A stretch of 64,000 nucleotides of DNA, taken from NCBI GenBank assembly GCA_018242425.1, contig JAFEBX010000016.1, positions 84,329-148,328 of the forward strand, in the 5' to 3' direction. Shown here piece by piece: positions 31,387-43,152 of the stretch. The stretch's first letter is position 1. Each line of letters opens with the position of its first letter. Both the position numbers and the translations under genes were made by a program. The notes under the pieces are model-generated. The model worked only from the letters and a program-made list of their open reading frames with translations, did no database searches and was not told where the DNA came from. Source of the stretch: Pseudomonadota bacterium. Lineage in GTDB: Bacteria; Pseudomonadota; Gammaproteobacteria; Xanthomonadales; Xanthomonadaceae.

Positions 31387-31986
31387 TCAGTCGCCGATCC
31401 AGCCGTCCAGCAGGTCGCGGAAGTCGTCGGCATGGTCTTCCTCCATCGCCAGGATGCCCTCGAGCATGCGCTTGGTCGTGGTGTCGCGATCGCCGATCCA
31501 GTTGATCAATTCGCGGTAGCTGTCGATCGCGATGCGCTCGGCGATCAGGTTTTCCCTGACCATGTCGCGCAGGTTGCCGCCCTCCTTGTATTCGGCGTGG
31601 GAGCGCTGCGCCAGCGTCGCCGGATCAAGGTCGGGATCACCGCCCAGCTGGACTATGCGCTGCGCGATCAGGTCGGCGTGCGCCTGCTCCTCCTTGGCGT
31701 GCTGGAGGAATTCCTGCCTCACCGATTCCGCCAGCACTCCCGTCGCCGAAAAGTAGTGGCGCGAGTAGCGCAACACGCAGACCCATTCCGTTGCCAGGGC
31801 GTCGTTGAGGCGACGGATCAGTTGCTTGCGGTCGATGGTGTAGGTCGCAGTGATCGGGCCTTTGTCCAAACCCTTGCGCGCGCGTTCGCGCAGGATTTTG
31901 ACATCGGTGAATCCGTTGTTGTCGATGGCTGATTGCGTGATGGCGTTGCTGCTCTTGCGTGCGACGGTCTTCGTTGCGGTTGCCAT
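31387..31986 (-). CDS. Ferritin-like diiron protein (bacterioferritin/Dps-like)
   Basis: The 199-residue protein has the four-helix ferritin diiron pattern: Glu in LATEWVCVLRY, EExxH in HAKEEQAHADL, Glu in ENLIAERIAI, and EExxH in LAMEEDHADDF. The first 40 residues are basic and Ala/Thr-rich and could bind DNA, as in some Dps-type proteins. It probably stores iron or removes peroxide. It starts 4 bases after the peroxiredoxin stop, so the two are co-transcribed. Confidence 0.82.
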   Translation of the reverse strand: MATATKTVARKSSNAITQSAIDNNGFTDVKILRERARKGLDKGPITATYTIDRKQLIRRLNDALATEWVCVLRYSRHYFSATGVLAESVRQEFLQHAKEEQAHADLIAQRIVQLGGDPDLDPATLAQRSHAEYKEGGNLRDMVRENLIAERIAIDSYRELINWIGDRDTTTKRMLEGILAMEEDHADDFRDLLDGWIGD

Positions 31987-31990
31987 GTCG

Positions 31991-32497
31991 TTACTCCGTG
32001 GGATTGGGCGAAAGGGCATCGATGGTCTGCAGCATCGATTCGGCGCTGGAGACGCGGAACTCGCCCGGAGCCTCGACTTCGACGGCGCGGGCAACACCGT
32101 TCTCCGCGTAGAGGGCGAAACGCTTGCCGCGCAGGCCCATGCCGAACGGGCTGGCATCCATCTCCAGGCCCAGCGCCTTGGTGAAGGCGCCATTGCCGTC
32201 GGCGAGCATCAGCAATCCGTCCGGGACATGTTGCGATTCTCCCCATGCCTGCATCACGAAGGCGTCGTTGACCGACAGGCAATAGACATCGATGCCGCGT
32301 TTGGCGAAATCGCCGTGGTGCTGCACGTAGCCGGGCAGGTGGCGTTCCGAGCAGGTCGGCGTGAAGGCACCGGGGACGCTGAACAGCACCACGCGCTTGC
32401 CGGAAAACAAGTTCGCGGTGTCGCTGGCCTGTGCGCCTTGTGCGCCGGCGACCTGCAACGTCATGGACGGGATGGAATCGCCGGGCTGGATGCTCAT
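31991..32497 (-). CDS. Peroxiredoxin (Prx5/AhpE-like, redoxin family)
   Basis: Thiol peroxidase of the Prx5 type. The 168-residue product has the peroxidatic Cys in PGAFTPTCSERHLPGY (near residue 49), YCLSVNDAFVMQAWG, and the Arg in GLRGKRFALY. Length is right for atypical 2-Cys or 1-Cys Prx5. ATG 32497 begins MSIQPGDSIPSMTL, as expected for the family. Coupled with the ferritin-like gene, it forms an oxidative-stress pair; no OxyR site was identified. Confidence 0.9.
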   Translation of the reverse strand: MSIQPGDSIPSMTLQVAGAQGAQASDTANLFSGKRVVLFSVPGAFTPTCSERHLPGYVQHHGDFAKRGIDVYCLSVNDAFVMQAWGESQHVPDGLLMLADGNGAFTKALGLEMDASPFGMGLRGKRFALYAENGVARAVEVEAPGEFRVSSAESMLQTIDALSPNPTE

Positions 32498-32585
32498 GGA
32501 TTGACCTGCGGGAAAACCGGCAGGGTAGACTTGATGCCGGAAAAATCGCGTTAAGGGGGCCGTGGGCCGCCCGTCCGGAGGATCG

Positions 32586-33464
32586 ATGCAGTTCAAGGAT
32601 TATTACGAGATTCTCGGTGTCGAACCCAATGCCGGCGAATCGGAAATCAAGTCGGCGTACCGGCGGCTGGCGCGCAAATACCATCCGGATGTGAGCAAGG
32701 AAGCGGACGCCGAGGAGAAGTTCAAGTCGGTCAACGAAGCCTACGAGGCACTGCGCGATCCGCAGAAGCGCGCGGCCTACGATCAGTTGCGTTCGCGTGG
32801 TTATCGTCCGGGTGATGATGTGCAGCCGCCGGGTGCGGGCGGAGGTTTCCATGGCTCACCGGGAGATTTCGATTTCGAGGAAATCTTCGCCGGTGGCGGC
32901 GGTGCGGGTGGCGGTGGTTTCAGCGATTTCTTCGAGCAGATGTTCGGCCGCGGTCGCGGCGGTCGTCCCGGCGGTCGCCAGCAGCAGGCTGGCCCGACCC
33001 GCGCGCGTTTCAGCGTGCCGCTGGAAGCCGTCTATCGCGGCGACAGCGTGCGCATCGGCTTGAACGGCAAGTCGCTCGACGTGCGCATTCCCAAGGGCAT
33101 TCGTCCCGGCCAGATGATCCGTCTCGCCGGTCAGGGCGGCAACGGCGGCGACCTGTTGCTGGAAATCGAGTACGCGGCGCATCCCGATTTCGAAGTCGAT
33201 GGCCGCAACATCCTCCACGTGCTGGAGGTGATGCCGTGGCAGGCAGCGCTTGGCGCGGTGATGAGCGTTCCGACGCTGGGTGGCGCGGTGGATTTGAAGA
33301 TCCCGGCGGGGTCGGATGCTGGCAAGAAATTGCGGCTGCGTGGCCGCGGATTGCCCGGACAGACACCGGGCGATCAGATCGTCGAGCTGGAAATCATGGC
33401 GCCGGTTCCGCAGACGCCGGCGCAACGCGCAGCCTACGAGGGACTGCGCGACGCGTTCGGTTGA
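32586..33464 (+). CDS. cbpA: DnaJ-family co-chaperone, CbpA-like
   Basis: J-domain protein that stimulates DnaK. The 292-residue product has the J domain at about 3-68 with the HPD motif (RKYHPDVSKEAD), a Gly/Phe-rich linker (about 80-135), and the two C-terminal substrate-binding barrels, but no CxxCxGxG zinc finger. That is the CbpA layout. It ends with PQTPAQRAAYEGL. A strong ribosome site (GGAGGATCG) precedes ATG 32586. It is divergent from the peroxiredoxin gene and convergent with the response regulator gene, whose 3' end abuts it. Confidence 0.92.
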   Translation: MQFKDYYEILGVEPNAGESEIKSAYRRLARKYHPDVSKEADAEEKFKSVNEAYEALRDPQKRAAYDQLRSRGYRPGDDVQPPGAGGGFHGSPGDFDFEEIFAGGGGAGGGGFSDFFEQMFGRGRGGRPGGRQQQAGPTRARFSVPLEAVYRGDSVRIGLNGKSLDVRIPKGIRPGQMIRLAGQGGNGGDLLLEIEYAAHPDFEVDGRNILHVLEVMPWQAALGAVMSVPTLGGAVDLKIPAGSDAGKKLRLRGRGLPGQTPGDQIVELEIMAPVPQTPAQRAAYEGLRDAFG

Positions 33465-33836
33465 TCAGGCTGCGCTCGGCAGCAACTCCGTCACCACTTC
33501 GGCCAATTCCTTCTCGCTGAAGGGCTTGGTGATGTAGGCGCGCGCGCCCTGACGCATGCCCCACATGCGATCGGTGTCCTGGTCCTTGGTGGTCACCAGT
33601 ACCACCGGGATGTGCTTGGTGGTTTCTTCGCGGGTGATCGAACGCGTGGCCTGGAAACCGTTGAGGTTCGGCATCACCACGTCCATCAGGATCAGGTCGG
33701 GCTGCAGGCTCTTGGCCAGCTCGACGCCGGCGGCGCCGTCTTCGGCAGTACTGCACTGGTGACCGAGTTTTTCGACCACGCGACGAAGTCCCAGCAGCTG
33801 GGAAGGCGAATCGTCGACAACGAGGATATGGGCCAT
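33465..33836 (-). CDS. Response regulator, PilH-like
   Basis: The 123-residue protein is a stand-alone receiver domain. It has the acidic pair DD at residues 8-9, the phospho-acceptor Asp in LILMDVVMPNLNGFQ (near 52), Thr in VLVTTKDQDTD and Lys in YITKPFSEKEL. The sequence DQDTDRMWGMRQGARAYITK is typical of PilH-type regulators of twitching motility in this group. No other pil/chp genes are in the window, so its role here is inferred only from similarity. Confidence 0.85.
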   Translation of the reverse strand: MAHILVVDDSPSQLLGLRRVVEKLGHQCSTAEDGAAGVELAKSLQPDLILMDVVMPNLNGFQATRSITREETTKHIPVVLVTTKDQDTDRMWGMRQGARAYITKPFSEKELAEVVTELLPSAA

Positions 33837-33882
33837 TGGTGTTCTCTAGTTCCCCCTAGGATTGCAGCGATTTTACACAGCT

Positions 33883-34887
33883 TCAGGCGTTTTCCGGAAA
33901 CGCCACCAGCGTGCGCCCGAGCGATCCGCCGGCCAGCATGCGGGCGAAAATCGCCGGCAAACCCTGCAAATCCACGGTCGCCGTGCAGATCGCCTGGAGA
34001 TCGGCGGGTTTCCAGTCGCTGGCGAGGTGTTGCCAGATGGCGTCACGGATGTTGCGTTCTGTGCCCGCTGACGCAATTCCGAGCAGGGAGACCCCGCGAA
34101 TGATGAACGGCATCACGGTTGTCGGCAGCTCCGGGCTGGCGGCCAGTCCGGCGGTGGCGACATTGCCATAGGGCGCGGTTTGCGCCAGCAGGCTGTTCAG
34201 CATCGGTCCGCCGACGTTGTCGAGGCCGCCGCCGAAGCGCACCGATTCCATCGGGCGGGTGGTGGCGACCGCGTCGCGGCCGAGCACGTCGCTGGCGCCG
34301 AGCGCACGCAGGTAGTCGCCGTGTTCCGGCTTGCCACTGATGGCATGGACCTCGAAACCGGCACGCTTGAAGATCGCGATCGCAAGCGAACCGACGCCGC
34401 CGGTGGCGCCGGTCACGGCCAGCGGGCCGAGTCCGGGATGCTGGCGGTTGTCGAGCATCCGGTACAACGCCAACGCGGCGGTGAAGCCGGCGGTACCGAG
34501 GATCATCGCTTCGCGCAGGCTGAGTCCATTCGGCAACGGAACCACCCAGCGCGATTCCAGTCGCGCATATTCCGAGTAGCCGCCATCCCGGGTTTCCGAC
34601 AGGCCGCAACCGGTGACGAGGACGGCATCGCCCTCCCTGAATTCCGGATCGCTCGATTGCACGACATGGCCGGCGACGTCGATGCCGCCGTTGAGCGGGA
34701 ATTGCCGCAGGATCTTGCCCTGTCCGGTGCCGGCCAATGCATCCTTGAAGTTGACCGAGGAGTACGCGGTACGGATCACCACTTCGCCGGGCGACAGGGC
34801 AGCGAGCGCGATGCGTTCGACGCCGCTGCGATACCCCTGCGCGTCGTTATGGATGCGGAAGGCGTTGAACCCGGCGGGGATACTCAT
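33883..34887 (-). CDS. AcuI/YhdH-type NADPH-dependent acrylyl-CoA reductase
   Basis: Medium-chain dehydrogenase/reductase of the YhdH/AcuI branch, which reduces acryloyl-CoA to propionyl-CoA. The 334-residue protein has the N-terminal SSVNFKDALAGTGQGKILR signature, NADPH-binding TGATGGVGSLA (about 153-163), and FGGGLDNVGGPML. It has no zinc-ligand set. The start overlaps the LOG gene stop by 4 bases, so it is the last gene of a coupled four-gene run. Confidence 0.9.
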   Translation of the reverse strand: MSIPAGFNAFRIHNDAQGYRSGVERIALAALSPGEVVIRTAYSSVNFKDALAGTGQGKILRQFPLNGGIDVAGHVVQSSDPEFREGDAVLVTGCGLSETRDGGYSEYARLESRWVVPLPNGLSLREAMILGTAGFTAALALYRMLDNRQHPGLGPLAVTGATGGVGSLAIAIFKRAGFEVHAISGKPEHGDYLRALGASDVLGRDAVATTRPMESVRFGGGLDNVGGPMLNSLLAQTAPYGNVATAGLAASPELPTTVMPFIIRGVSLLGIASAGTERNIRDAIWQHLASDWKPADLQAICTATVDLQGLPAIFARMLAGGSLGRTLVAFPENA

Positions 34888-35492
34888 GTTTCTGCCACCG
34901 AACGCAATTGGCTGCGGCGTTTCTCGTCCATCCACTTGTCGGCTTGCGCCGGCCGGTAATCGCGCATCCACGCGAACAAGGCATCGATGTCCTCGCCATG
35001 CCAGAGATCCTGGCGCTGTTCCGGGTGGACGAAGCGTTCGCCGACCATGTGGTCGAGCATCGCCATCAATGGTTGCCAGAAACCGGCGACATCGAGGAAA
35101 GCGCAGGGCTTGTGGCCGAGGCCGAGCTGGCGCCAGGTCAGCATCTCGAACATTTCGTCGAGCGTGCCGAAGCCGCCGGGCAGGGCGACGAAGGCATCGG
35201 AGAGTTCGAACATGCGCGCCTTGCGCTCGTGCATCGAGCCCACCACTTCCAGTCGCGTCAGGCCGCGATGGCCGACTTCCCATTCCATCAACTGGTGGGG
35301 GATCACGCCGGTGACTTCGCCGCCAGCCGCGAGCACGGCATCGGCGACGATGCCCATCAGGCCGACATTGCCGCCGCCATAGACCAGTTGCGCGCCTTCG
35401 CCGGCGATGCGGGCGCCAAGCGCGCGTGCGGCTTCGGCATAACGGGGATCGGAACCGGCATTGGAGCCGCAGTAGACGCAAATCGATTTCAT
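34884..35492 (-). CDS. LOG-family cytokinin-riboside 5'-monophosphate phosphoribohydrolase
   Basis: Lysine-decarboxylase-like fold enzyme of the LOG family, which hydrolyses nucleotide 5'-monophosphates to free base (cytokinin activation in plants and some bacteria; related to PpnN). The 202-residue protein has VYGGGNVGLMG, MHERKARMFELSDAFVALP and the PGGFGTLDE nucleotide-binding motif. It overlaps the cax gene start and the acuI start by 4 bases each. Whether it makes cytokinin or acts in nucleotide turnover cannot be told. Confidence 0.9.
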   Translation of the reverse strand: MKSICVYCGSNAGSDPRYAEAARALGARIAGEGAQLVYGGGNVGLMGIVADAVLAAGGEVTGVIPHQLMEWEVGHRGLTRLEVVGSMHERKARMFELSDAFVALPGGFGTLDEMFEMLTWRQLGLGHKPCAFLDVAGFWQPLMAMLDHMVGERFVHPEQRQDLWHGEDIDALFAWMRDYRPAQADKWMDEKRRSQLRSVAET

Positions 35493-36577
35493 GGCACGAA
35501 ACTTAAGAAGAGATAGGCTGCGAACAGCACGAGGTGGACGATGCCGGGCAGGACATTGGTGCGCCCGGTGCGCAGGCTGATCGAAGTGATGAACAGCGTG
35601 ATCACCAGCAACGCCATCGACATCGGCGCGAGGCCGAGCGACAGCGACCAACCCTGCGTCAGGCTGACGATGATCACCGCCGGAATGGTCAGGCCGATGG
35701 TGGCGATCGCCGAACCGATGGCGAGGTTGAGGCTGGTCTGCAGGCGGTTGCCCAGGGCGGCACGCACGGCGGCGACGCTTTCCGGAAGCAACACGATGGC
35801 GGCGATCAGGATGCCGACGGTCCCGGCCGGCGCGCCGGCGCGGTCGAGCATCGCTTCGATGGTCGGCGACACGGCCTTCGCGCCCAGCACCACGGCAACG
35901 AGTGCAATCACCAGCAGCGCGCTGCTGGCCAAGGTGTCGCGATTTGAGGGAGGATCGGCATGCCCGTCGCCGTCCGCATCCGTCTGGCCATTGTCTACGG
36001 GCAGGAAGTAATCGCGATGGCGCACCGTCTGGAAAAAGGTGAACGCACCGAACAGCACCAGCGTGGCGATGGCGATGAACAGCATCTGCTTCTGGTTGTA
36101 GGCCGGCCCCGGCGTGATGGTGTAGTTGGGCAGGATCAGGGTGAAGGCGAGGATCGCGACCAACGTCCCGAGCGCGGCGTTGATGCCATCGAGCTTGAAC
36201 TGCTGGACGTGATGGCGACGGCCGCCGGCGAGCAAGCTGATGCCGACGAGGCCGCTGAGCAGGATCATCACGCCTGCGAATACGGTGTCGCGCGGCAGGG
36301 TCGCGGCGTCCGGATTGCCCGACACCATCATCGAGATGATCAACGCGCATTCGATGACCGTCACCGCCAGCGCCAGCACCAGCGTTCCGAACGGTTCGCC
36401 GACGCGATGCGCGATCACTTCGGCGTGGTGGACGGCGGCAATCACGCTCGCGACCACCACTGCGCCCAGCAGCAGTCCGCTGCCGGGGATCCCCGGTGCG
36501 CTCTTGGCGATCAGCAGCGCGGCTGCGGCGATGAACGGCAGCAGGATCGCCCACAACGGATTGTGCTTGGAAGTCAT
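35489..36577 (-). CDS. Ca2+/H+ antiporter, ChaA-like (CaCA family)
   Basis: Integral membrane cation/proton exchanger. The 362-residue protein has about ten helices and the two alpha-repeat signatures: GEPFGTLVLALAVTVIE in the first half and LLPESVAAVRAALGNRLQ followed by NLAIGSAIATIGLTIP in the second. A central hydrophilic loop is acidic (DNGQTDADGDGHADPPS) and may bind cations. ATG 36577 overlaps the DUF3147 gene by 4 bases; the longer frame lacks family similarity. Confidence 0.88.
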   Translation of the reverse strand: MTSKHNPLWAILLPFIAAAALLIAKSAPGIPGSGLLLGAVVVASVIAAVHHAEVIAHRVGEPFGTLVLALAVTVIECALIISMMVSGNPDAATLPRDTVFAGVMILLSGLVGISLLAGGRRHHVQQFKLDGINAALGTLVAILAFTLILPNYTITPGPAYNQKQMLFIAIATLVLFGAFTFFQTVRHRDYFLPVDNGQTDADGDGHADPPSNRDTLASSALLVIALVAVVLGAKAVSPTIEAMLDRAGAPAGTVGILIAAIVLLPESVAAVRAALGNRLQTSLNLAIGSAIATIGLTIPAVIIVSLTQGWSLSLGLAPMSMALLVITLFITSISLRTGRTNVLPGIVHLVLFAAYLFLSFVP

Positions 36578-36927
36578 GGGGCCATCATGCGCGAACGCAG
36601 CAGCAGTTGCACGATCGCGACACCGCCGGCGCCAGCCAGTCCGGCACAGGTGAAACACAGCCACATCGGCCAGCCGATACGCGCGGTGATTGCAAGGGCG
36701 GGGAAGAACAGCAGGCCACCGAGCACGAACCAGAAGATGTCCATGCCCATGGTGGCGACGCGTGCGGGATCGCCGGTATCGCGATAGAGCCAGACCAGCA
36801 CCAGCAGCGACGTCAACGGCAACGACGCCACGAGCGCGCCGAGCACGCCGTGCTTCTTCGAGAGTTCCGATGCCACCATCACCGTGATGACGGTGATGGC
36901 GAGCTTGATCAGCAGTTGCAGGTTCAT
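36574..36927 (-). CDS. DUF3147 family membrane protein
   Basis: The 117-residue product has about four helices and the DUF3147 pattern ASELSKKHGVLGALVASLP with VLVWLYRDTGDP. Function unknown; it is often found beside transport genes. It begins the four-gene run DUF3147-cax-LOG-acuI with 4-base overlaps at each junction, starting 22 bases after the lpdA stop on the same strand, so read-through from lpdA is not possible in the reverse order; lpdA lies upstream of it. Confidence 0.8.
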   Translation of the reverse strand: MNLQLLIKLAITVITVMVASELSKKHGVLGALVASLPLTSLLVLVWLYRDTGDPARVATMGMDIFWFVLGGLLFFPALAITARIGWPMWLCFTCAGLAGAGGVAIVQLLLRSRMMAP

Positions 36928-36949
36928 GTCGGCTGAACCTGCACGTGCA

Positions 36950-38380
36950 TCAGTTGGCCTTGTGGATGGCGCGCTTGTCGACCGCCATGGCGGCGTCGTG
37001 CACCGCTTCCGACAGCGATGGATGGGCGTGGCAGATGCGCGCGAGGTCGTCGGCGCTGCCGTTGAACTCCATCGAGATCACGCCTTCGTGCACCAGCTCG
37101 GACACGTTCGGCCCGATCAGATGCATGCCGAGGATGCGATCGGTCTCGGCATCGGCGAGGACTTTCACGAAGCCGATCGGTTCGGCCATCGCCACCGCGC
37201 GACCGACCGCCGCGAACGGGAAGCTGCCGGCCTTGTAGGCGATGCCGTCGGCCTTGAGCTGTTCCTCGGTCTTGCCGACCCAGGCGATTTCCGGCTCGGT
37301 GTAGATCACGTTCGGGATCGTGTCGTAGTTGACGTGGCCGGGCAGGCCGGCGATCAGTTCGGCGACTTCGATGCCTTCCTCGAAACCTTTGTGCGCCAGC
37401 ATCGGGCCGCGCACGCAGTCACCGATCGCCCATACGCCGTCAACGCCGGTGTGGCAGTGGTCGTCGACTTCGATCATGCCGCGCGCATCGAGCTTGACGC
37501 CGGTGCCGTCGGCCACCAGGCCCTTGGTGGCGGCGCGACGGCCGACGCAAACCAGCAGCTTGTCCACCACCATTTCCTGGTCGGACTTGCCATCGTTGAA
37601 GGTGACGTGCACGCCGTCGGGCTTGACCTCGGTCTTCGAGACCTTGGTGCCGAGGCGGATGTCGAGGCCCTGCTTCTTGAATTCGCGTGCGCCGACCTTG
37701 GCCACTTCCTTGTCGGCGGCGGCGAGGAAGTCGGGCAGCGCTTCGAAGATGGTGACCTTGGCGCCGAGGCGGTTCCACACGCTGCCGAGTTCGAGGCCGA
37801 TCACGCCGGCGCCGATCACGCCCAGCGTCTTCGGTACTTCGGTGAAATCGAGCGCGCCGACGTTGTCGACGATGTTCTTGCCGTCGAACTTGGCGAACGG
37901 CAGTTCGATCGAATCGGAACCCGCGGCGAGGATGACGTTGGTGCCCTTGAGCTCGACGGTGCTGCCGTCGTGCAGCTTCACCGTGACGACGTTGCCCGGC
38001 TGCAACTGGCCGAAGCCGTAGAACGGCGTGACCTTGTTGGCCTTGAACAGGGCCGCGATGCCGCCGGTGAACTGCTTCACGATCTTGTCCTTGCGGCCGA
38101 TCATGGTGGCGACGTCGATCTTCTGGTCGGCGAAGCTGATGCCGTGCTCGCCGAAGATATGCGACATGTTCCAGAACTGACGGCTGGAATCGAGCAGCGC
38201 CTTCGACGGGATGCAACCCACGCGCAGGCAGGTGCCGCCGAGCGCAGGCTGGCCGTCCTTGCCGAGTGCGGCATCGACGCAGGCGGTCTTGAGGCCGAGT
38301 TGCGCGGCGCGGATCGCGGCGTGGTAGCCGGCGGGGCCGCCGCCGATCACGACGACATCGAATTGCTGTTGTTCGGACAT
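36950..38380 (-). CDS. lpdA: Dihydrolipoyl dehydrogenase (E3 of 2-oxoglutarate dehydrogenase)
   Basis: Flavoprotein that reoxidises dihydrolipoamide and reduces NAD+. The 476-residue protein has the FAD motif VVVIGGGPAGYHAA (7-20), the redox disulfide GGTCLRVGCIPSK (about 47-59), the NAD motif GVIGAGVIGLELG, and the C-terminal His-Glu active-site pair HAHPSLSE. It is the third gene of sucA-sucB-lpdA, 62 bases after sucB, with a hairpin in the gap. The DUF3147-cax-LOG-acuI genes follow 22 bases downstream and may be in the same transcript. Confidence 0.96.
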   Translation of the reverse strand: MSEQQQFDVVVIGGGPAGYHAAIRAAQLGLKTACVDAALGKDGQPALGGTCLRVGCIPSKALLDSSRQFWNMSHIFGEHGISFADQKIDVATMIGRKDKIVKQFTGGIAALFKANKVTPFYGFGQLQPGNVVTVKLHDGSTVELKGTNVILAAGSDSIELPFAKFDGKNIVDNVGALDFTEVPKTLGVIGAGVIGLELGSVWNRLGAKVTIFEALPDFLAAADKEVAKVGAREFKKQGLDIRLGTKVSKTEVKPDGVHVTFNDGKSDQEMVVDKLLVCVGRRAATKGLVADGTGVKLDARGMIEVDDHCHTGVDGVWAIGDCVRGPMLAHKGFEEGIEVAELIAGLPGHVNYDTIPNVIYTEPEIAWVGKTEEQLKADGIAYKAGSFPFAAVGRAVAMAEPIGFVKVLADAETDRILGMHLIGPNVSELVHEGVISMEFNGSADDLARICHAHPSLSEAVHDAAMAVDKRAIHKAN

Positions 38381-38414
38381 TGCGGGATTTCCTTTGCGAA
38401 ACGCTACAAGCAGC

Positions 38415-38436
38415 GCGCCCCGCGGGAGCGGGGCGC
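38415..38436. other. Hairpin between sucB and lpdA
   Basis: A perfect 9-bp stem GCGCCCCGC/GCGGGGCGC with tetraloop GGGA lies in the sucB-lpdA gap. On the transcribed strand no T tract follows, so it is more likely an intercistronic stabiliser or processing site than a terminator. Confidence 0.6.
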
Positions 38437-38442
38437 AATGGA

Positions 38443-39651
38443 TTACATGCCGAGCAGCATGCGGCTGGGATTCTCGAGCTGGTTCTTGATGTCGACCAGG
38501 AACAGCACCGCGTCCTTGCCGTCGATGATGCGGTGGTCGTAGCTGATCGCGATGTACATCATCGGCGCGGCGACGACCTGGCCGTTCTCGACGATCGCGC
38601 GTTCCTTGATCGCGTGCATGCCGAGGATCGCGGACTGCGGCGGATTGACGATCGGCGTCGACATCAGCGAACCGAAAGTGCCGCCGTTGGTGATGGTGAA
38701 GGTGCCGCCCTGGAGGTCTTCCAGCTTCAGGCCGCCTTCGCGCGCCGCCTTGGCGTAAGCGGCGATCGCCTTCTCGATGTCGGCGAAGCCCATGCGCTCG
38801 ACGTTGCGCAGCACCGGCGTGACCAGGCCCTTGTCGGTGCTGACCGCCACCGAGATGTCGGAATAGCCGTGATAGATGATGTCATTGCCATCGACCGACG
38901 CATTGACCACCGGATACTTCTGCAACGCGTTGGCGGCGGCCTTGGCGAAGAAGCTCATGAAGCCGAGCTTGATGCCGTAGGTCTTCACGAAATCGTCCTG
39001 CAGCTCCTGGCGCATCGCCATGACCTTGCTCAGGTTGACTTCGTTGAACGAGGTTAGCATCGCGATCGAATTCTTCGACTGCATCAGGCGTTCGGCGATG
39101 CGGGCGCGCATGCGCGTCATCGGCACGCGTTCTTCCGGACGCGCACCACCGCTGATGCCGGGCGTCTTGCCGCTGGCGTAGTTGATCAGGTCTTCCTTGG
39201 TCACCGCGCCGTGACGGCCGGTACCGGCGACGTCGGCGGGATTGATGCCCTTGGTTTCGGCGGTGAAGCGCGCGCCCGGCGGCAGCTGCGTGGCGTTGCC
39301 GGAAGCGGCAGGCGCAGCCACGGGCGCCGCGGCCGCAGGTGCCGGGGCGGCTGCAGCAGGCGCCGCAGGTGCAGCGGCGGCAGCCGGGGCAGGAGCCGGC
39401 GCTGCGGCAACCGCGCCTTCCTCGACGATCGCGATCACCTGCTGGCTGGTGACGGTCGCGCCTTCGGAGAACTTGAGTTCCTTGACCACGCCATCGACCG
39501 GCGACGGTACTTCAAGCACCACCTTGTCGGTTTCCAGGTCGACCAGGTTCTCGTCGCGACGCACGCTGTCGCCGACCTTCTTGTGCCAGCTGGCGATGGT
39601 GGCGTCGGAGACGGATTCGGGAAGAACCGGGACTTTGATTTCGGTGGCCAT
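38443..39651 (-). CDS. sucB: Dihydrolipoyllysine-residue succinyltransferase (E2 of 2-oxoglutarate dehydrogenase)
   Basis: E2 forms the core of the 2-oxoglutarate dehydrogenase complex and transfers the succinyl group to CoA. The 402-residue protein has one lipoyl domain with the lipoyl Lys in [12 protein letters not shown] (near residue 43), a long Ala/Pro linker of about 40 residues, the peripheral-subunit-binding domain ([20 protein letters not shown]) and the catalytic domain ending with the active-site [15 protein letters not shown]. Length is standard. It lies 50 bases after sucA. Confidence 0.97.
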   Translation of the reverse strand: MATEIKVPVLPESVSDATIASWHKKVGDSVRRDENLVDLETDKVVLEVPSPVDGVVKELKFSEGATVTSQQVIAIVEEGAVAAAPAPAPAAAAAPAAPAAAAPAPAAAAPVAAPAASGNATQLPPGARFTAETKGINPADVAGTGRHGAVTKEDLINYASGKTPGISGGARPEERVPMTRMRARIAERLMQSKNSIAMLTSFNEVNLSKVMAMRQELQDDFVKTYGIKLGFMSFFAKAAANALQKYPVVNASVDGNDIIYHGYSDISVAVSTDKGLVTPVLRNVERMGFADIEKAIAAYAKAAREGGLKLEDLQGGTFTITNGGTFGSLMSTPIVNPPQSAILGMHAIKERAIVENGQVVAAPMMYIAISYDHRIIDGKDAVLFLVDIKNQLENPSRMLLGM

Positions 39652-39701
39652 GTCGGGTGTCCGATGAAGATGTGGATGCGTGAAAGAAGGGGGGTGCGAC
39701 G

Positions 39702-42530
<2,829 letters not shown>

Positions 42531-42631
42531 GATGGGGAGATACTCGCGATGTCGCCGGGGTCGGGGTTGTGCAAGTGGCTGATTTTCCGACGCAACAGAC
42601 CGCTGAATGCGCTGGATCAGTCGAGTTGGTG

Positions 42632-42637
42632 ATTATA
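42632..42637 (-). promoter_or_regulatory. Candidate sucA promoter (-10 TATAAT)
   Basis: On the minus strand TATAAT is at 42637-42632, about 100 bases before the sucA ATG. The -35 at 17-bp spacing is TGCAGT, a poor match. The 130-base gap to the DUF7931-like gene is otherwise empty. Confidence 0.5.
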
Positions 42638-42660
42638 GGCGCAGCCGGCTCCGCACTGCA

Positions 42661-43152
42661 TCAAATTCCGAGGGCGCGCAGTTCAGACATTGGTCGAGCC
42701 CGCTCCCAGGTGGCGTCGAAACGGGCCTGGAAGACGCGTCCCTGGCCGGCTTCGGCCGCGATGGTTTCGCCACCGAGGCGACCGTCGCCGTCGAGACGGA
42801 GGATCGCGCCATCGTCGCCGAGCAGGAAGGGATGACTCGCTGGCCATTCGTCGTTTTCCAGTGGCTGGCGCAGCTGCAGGACGCTGGACAGTCGCTGGTG
42901 CAAGGCGACCAGGGAGCCGCAATCACGCACAAGGTCGTCGGGTTCGCCGACGAGAATGCGGATTTCGCGTTCGCGGCCCGAGACGGCGAATCCGCGCAGG
43001 GCGTCCACGATCGCCGGCTGGTTCCAGAGGCGGGATTCCAGCTTCGGGGCAAAGAGGCAGATCCGGCGCGAACTGGCCTGGAGCATGGCGGTCGTCGCCG
43101 CGACCACGGCGTCCAGGCCATCAATACGTCCGTTTGGCAGCGATGCGTTCAT
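42661..43152 (-). CDS. DUF7931-like protein (phospholipase D-like fold suspected)
   Basis: The 163-residue protein contains AVVAATTAMLQASSRRICLF followed by APKLESRLWNQPAIVDALRGF, and REIRILVGEPDDLVRDCGSLVALHQRLSS, a pattern I associate with DUF7931, a module related to phospholipase D folds and often seen next to GNAT or cupin genes. No HKD catalytic motif is visible. It overlaps roxA by 4 bases, so the two are coupled. Function unknown. Confidence 0.6.
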   Translation of the reverse strand: MNASLPNGRIDGLDAVVAATTAMLQASSRRICLFAPKLESRLWNQPAIVDALRGFAVSGREREIRILVGEPDDLVRDCGSLVALHQRLSSVLQLRQPLENDEWPASHPFLLGDDGAILRLDGDGRLGGETIAAEAGQGRVFQARFDATWERARPMSELRALGI

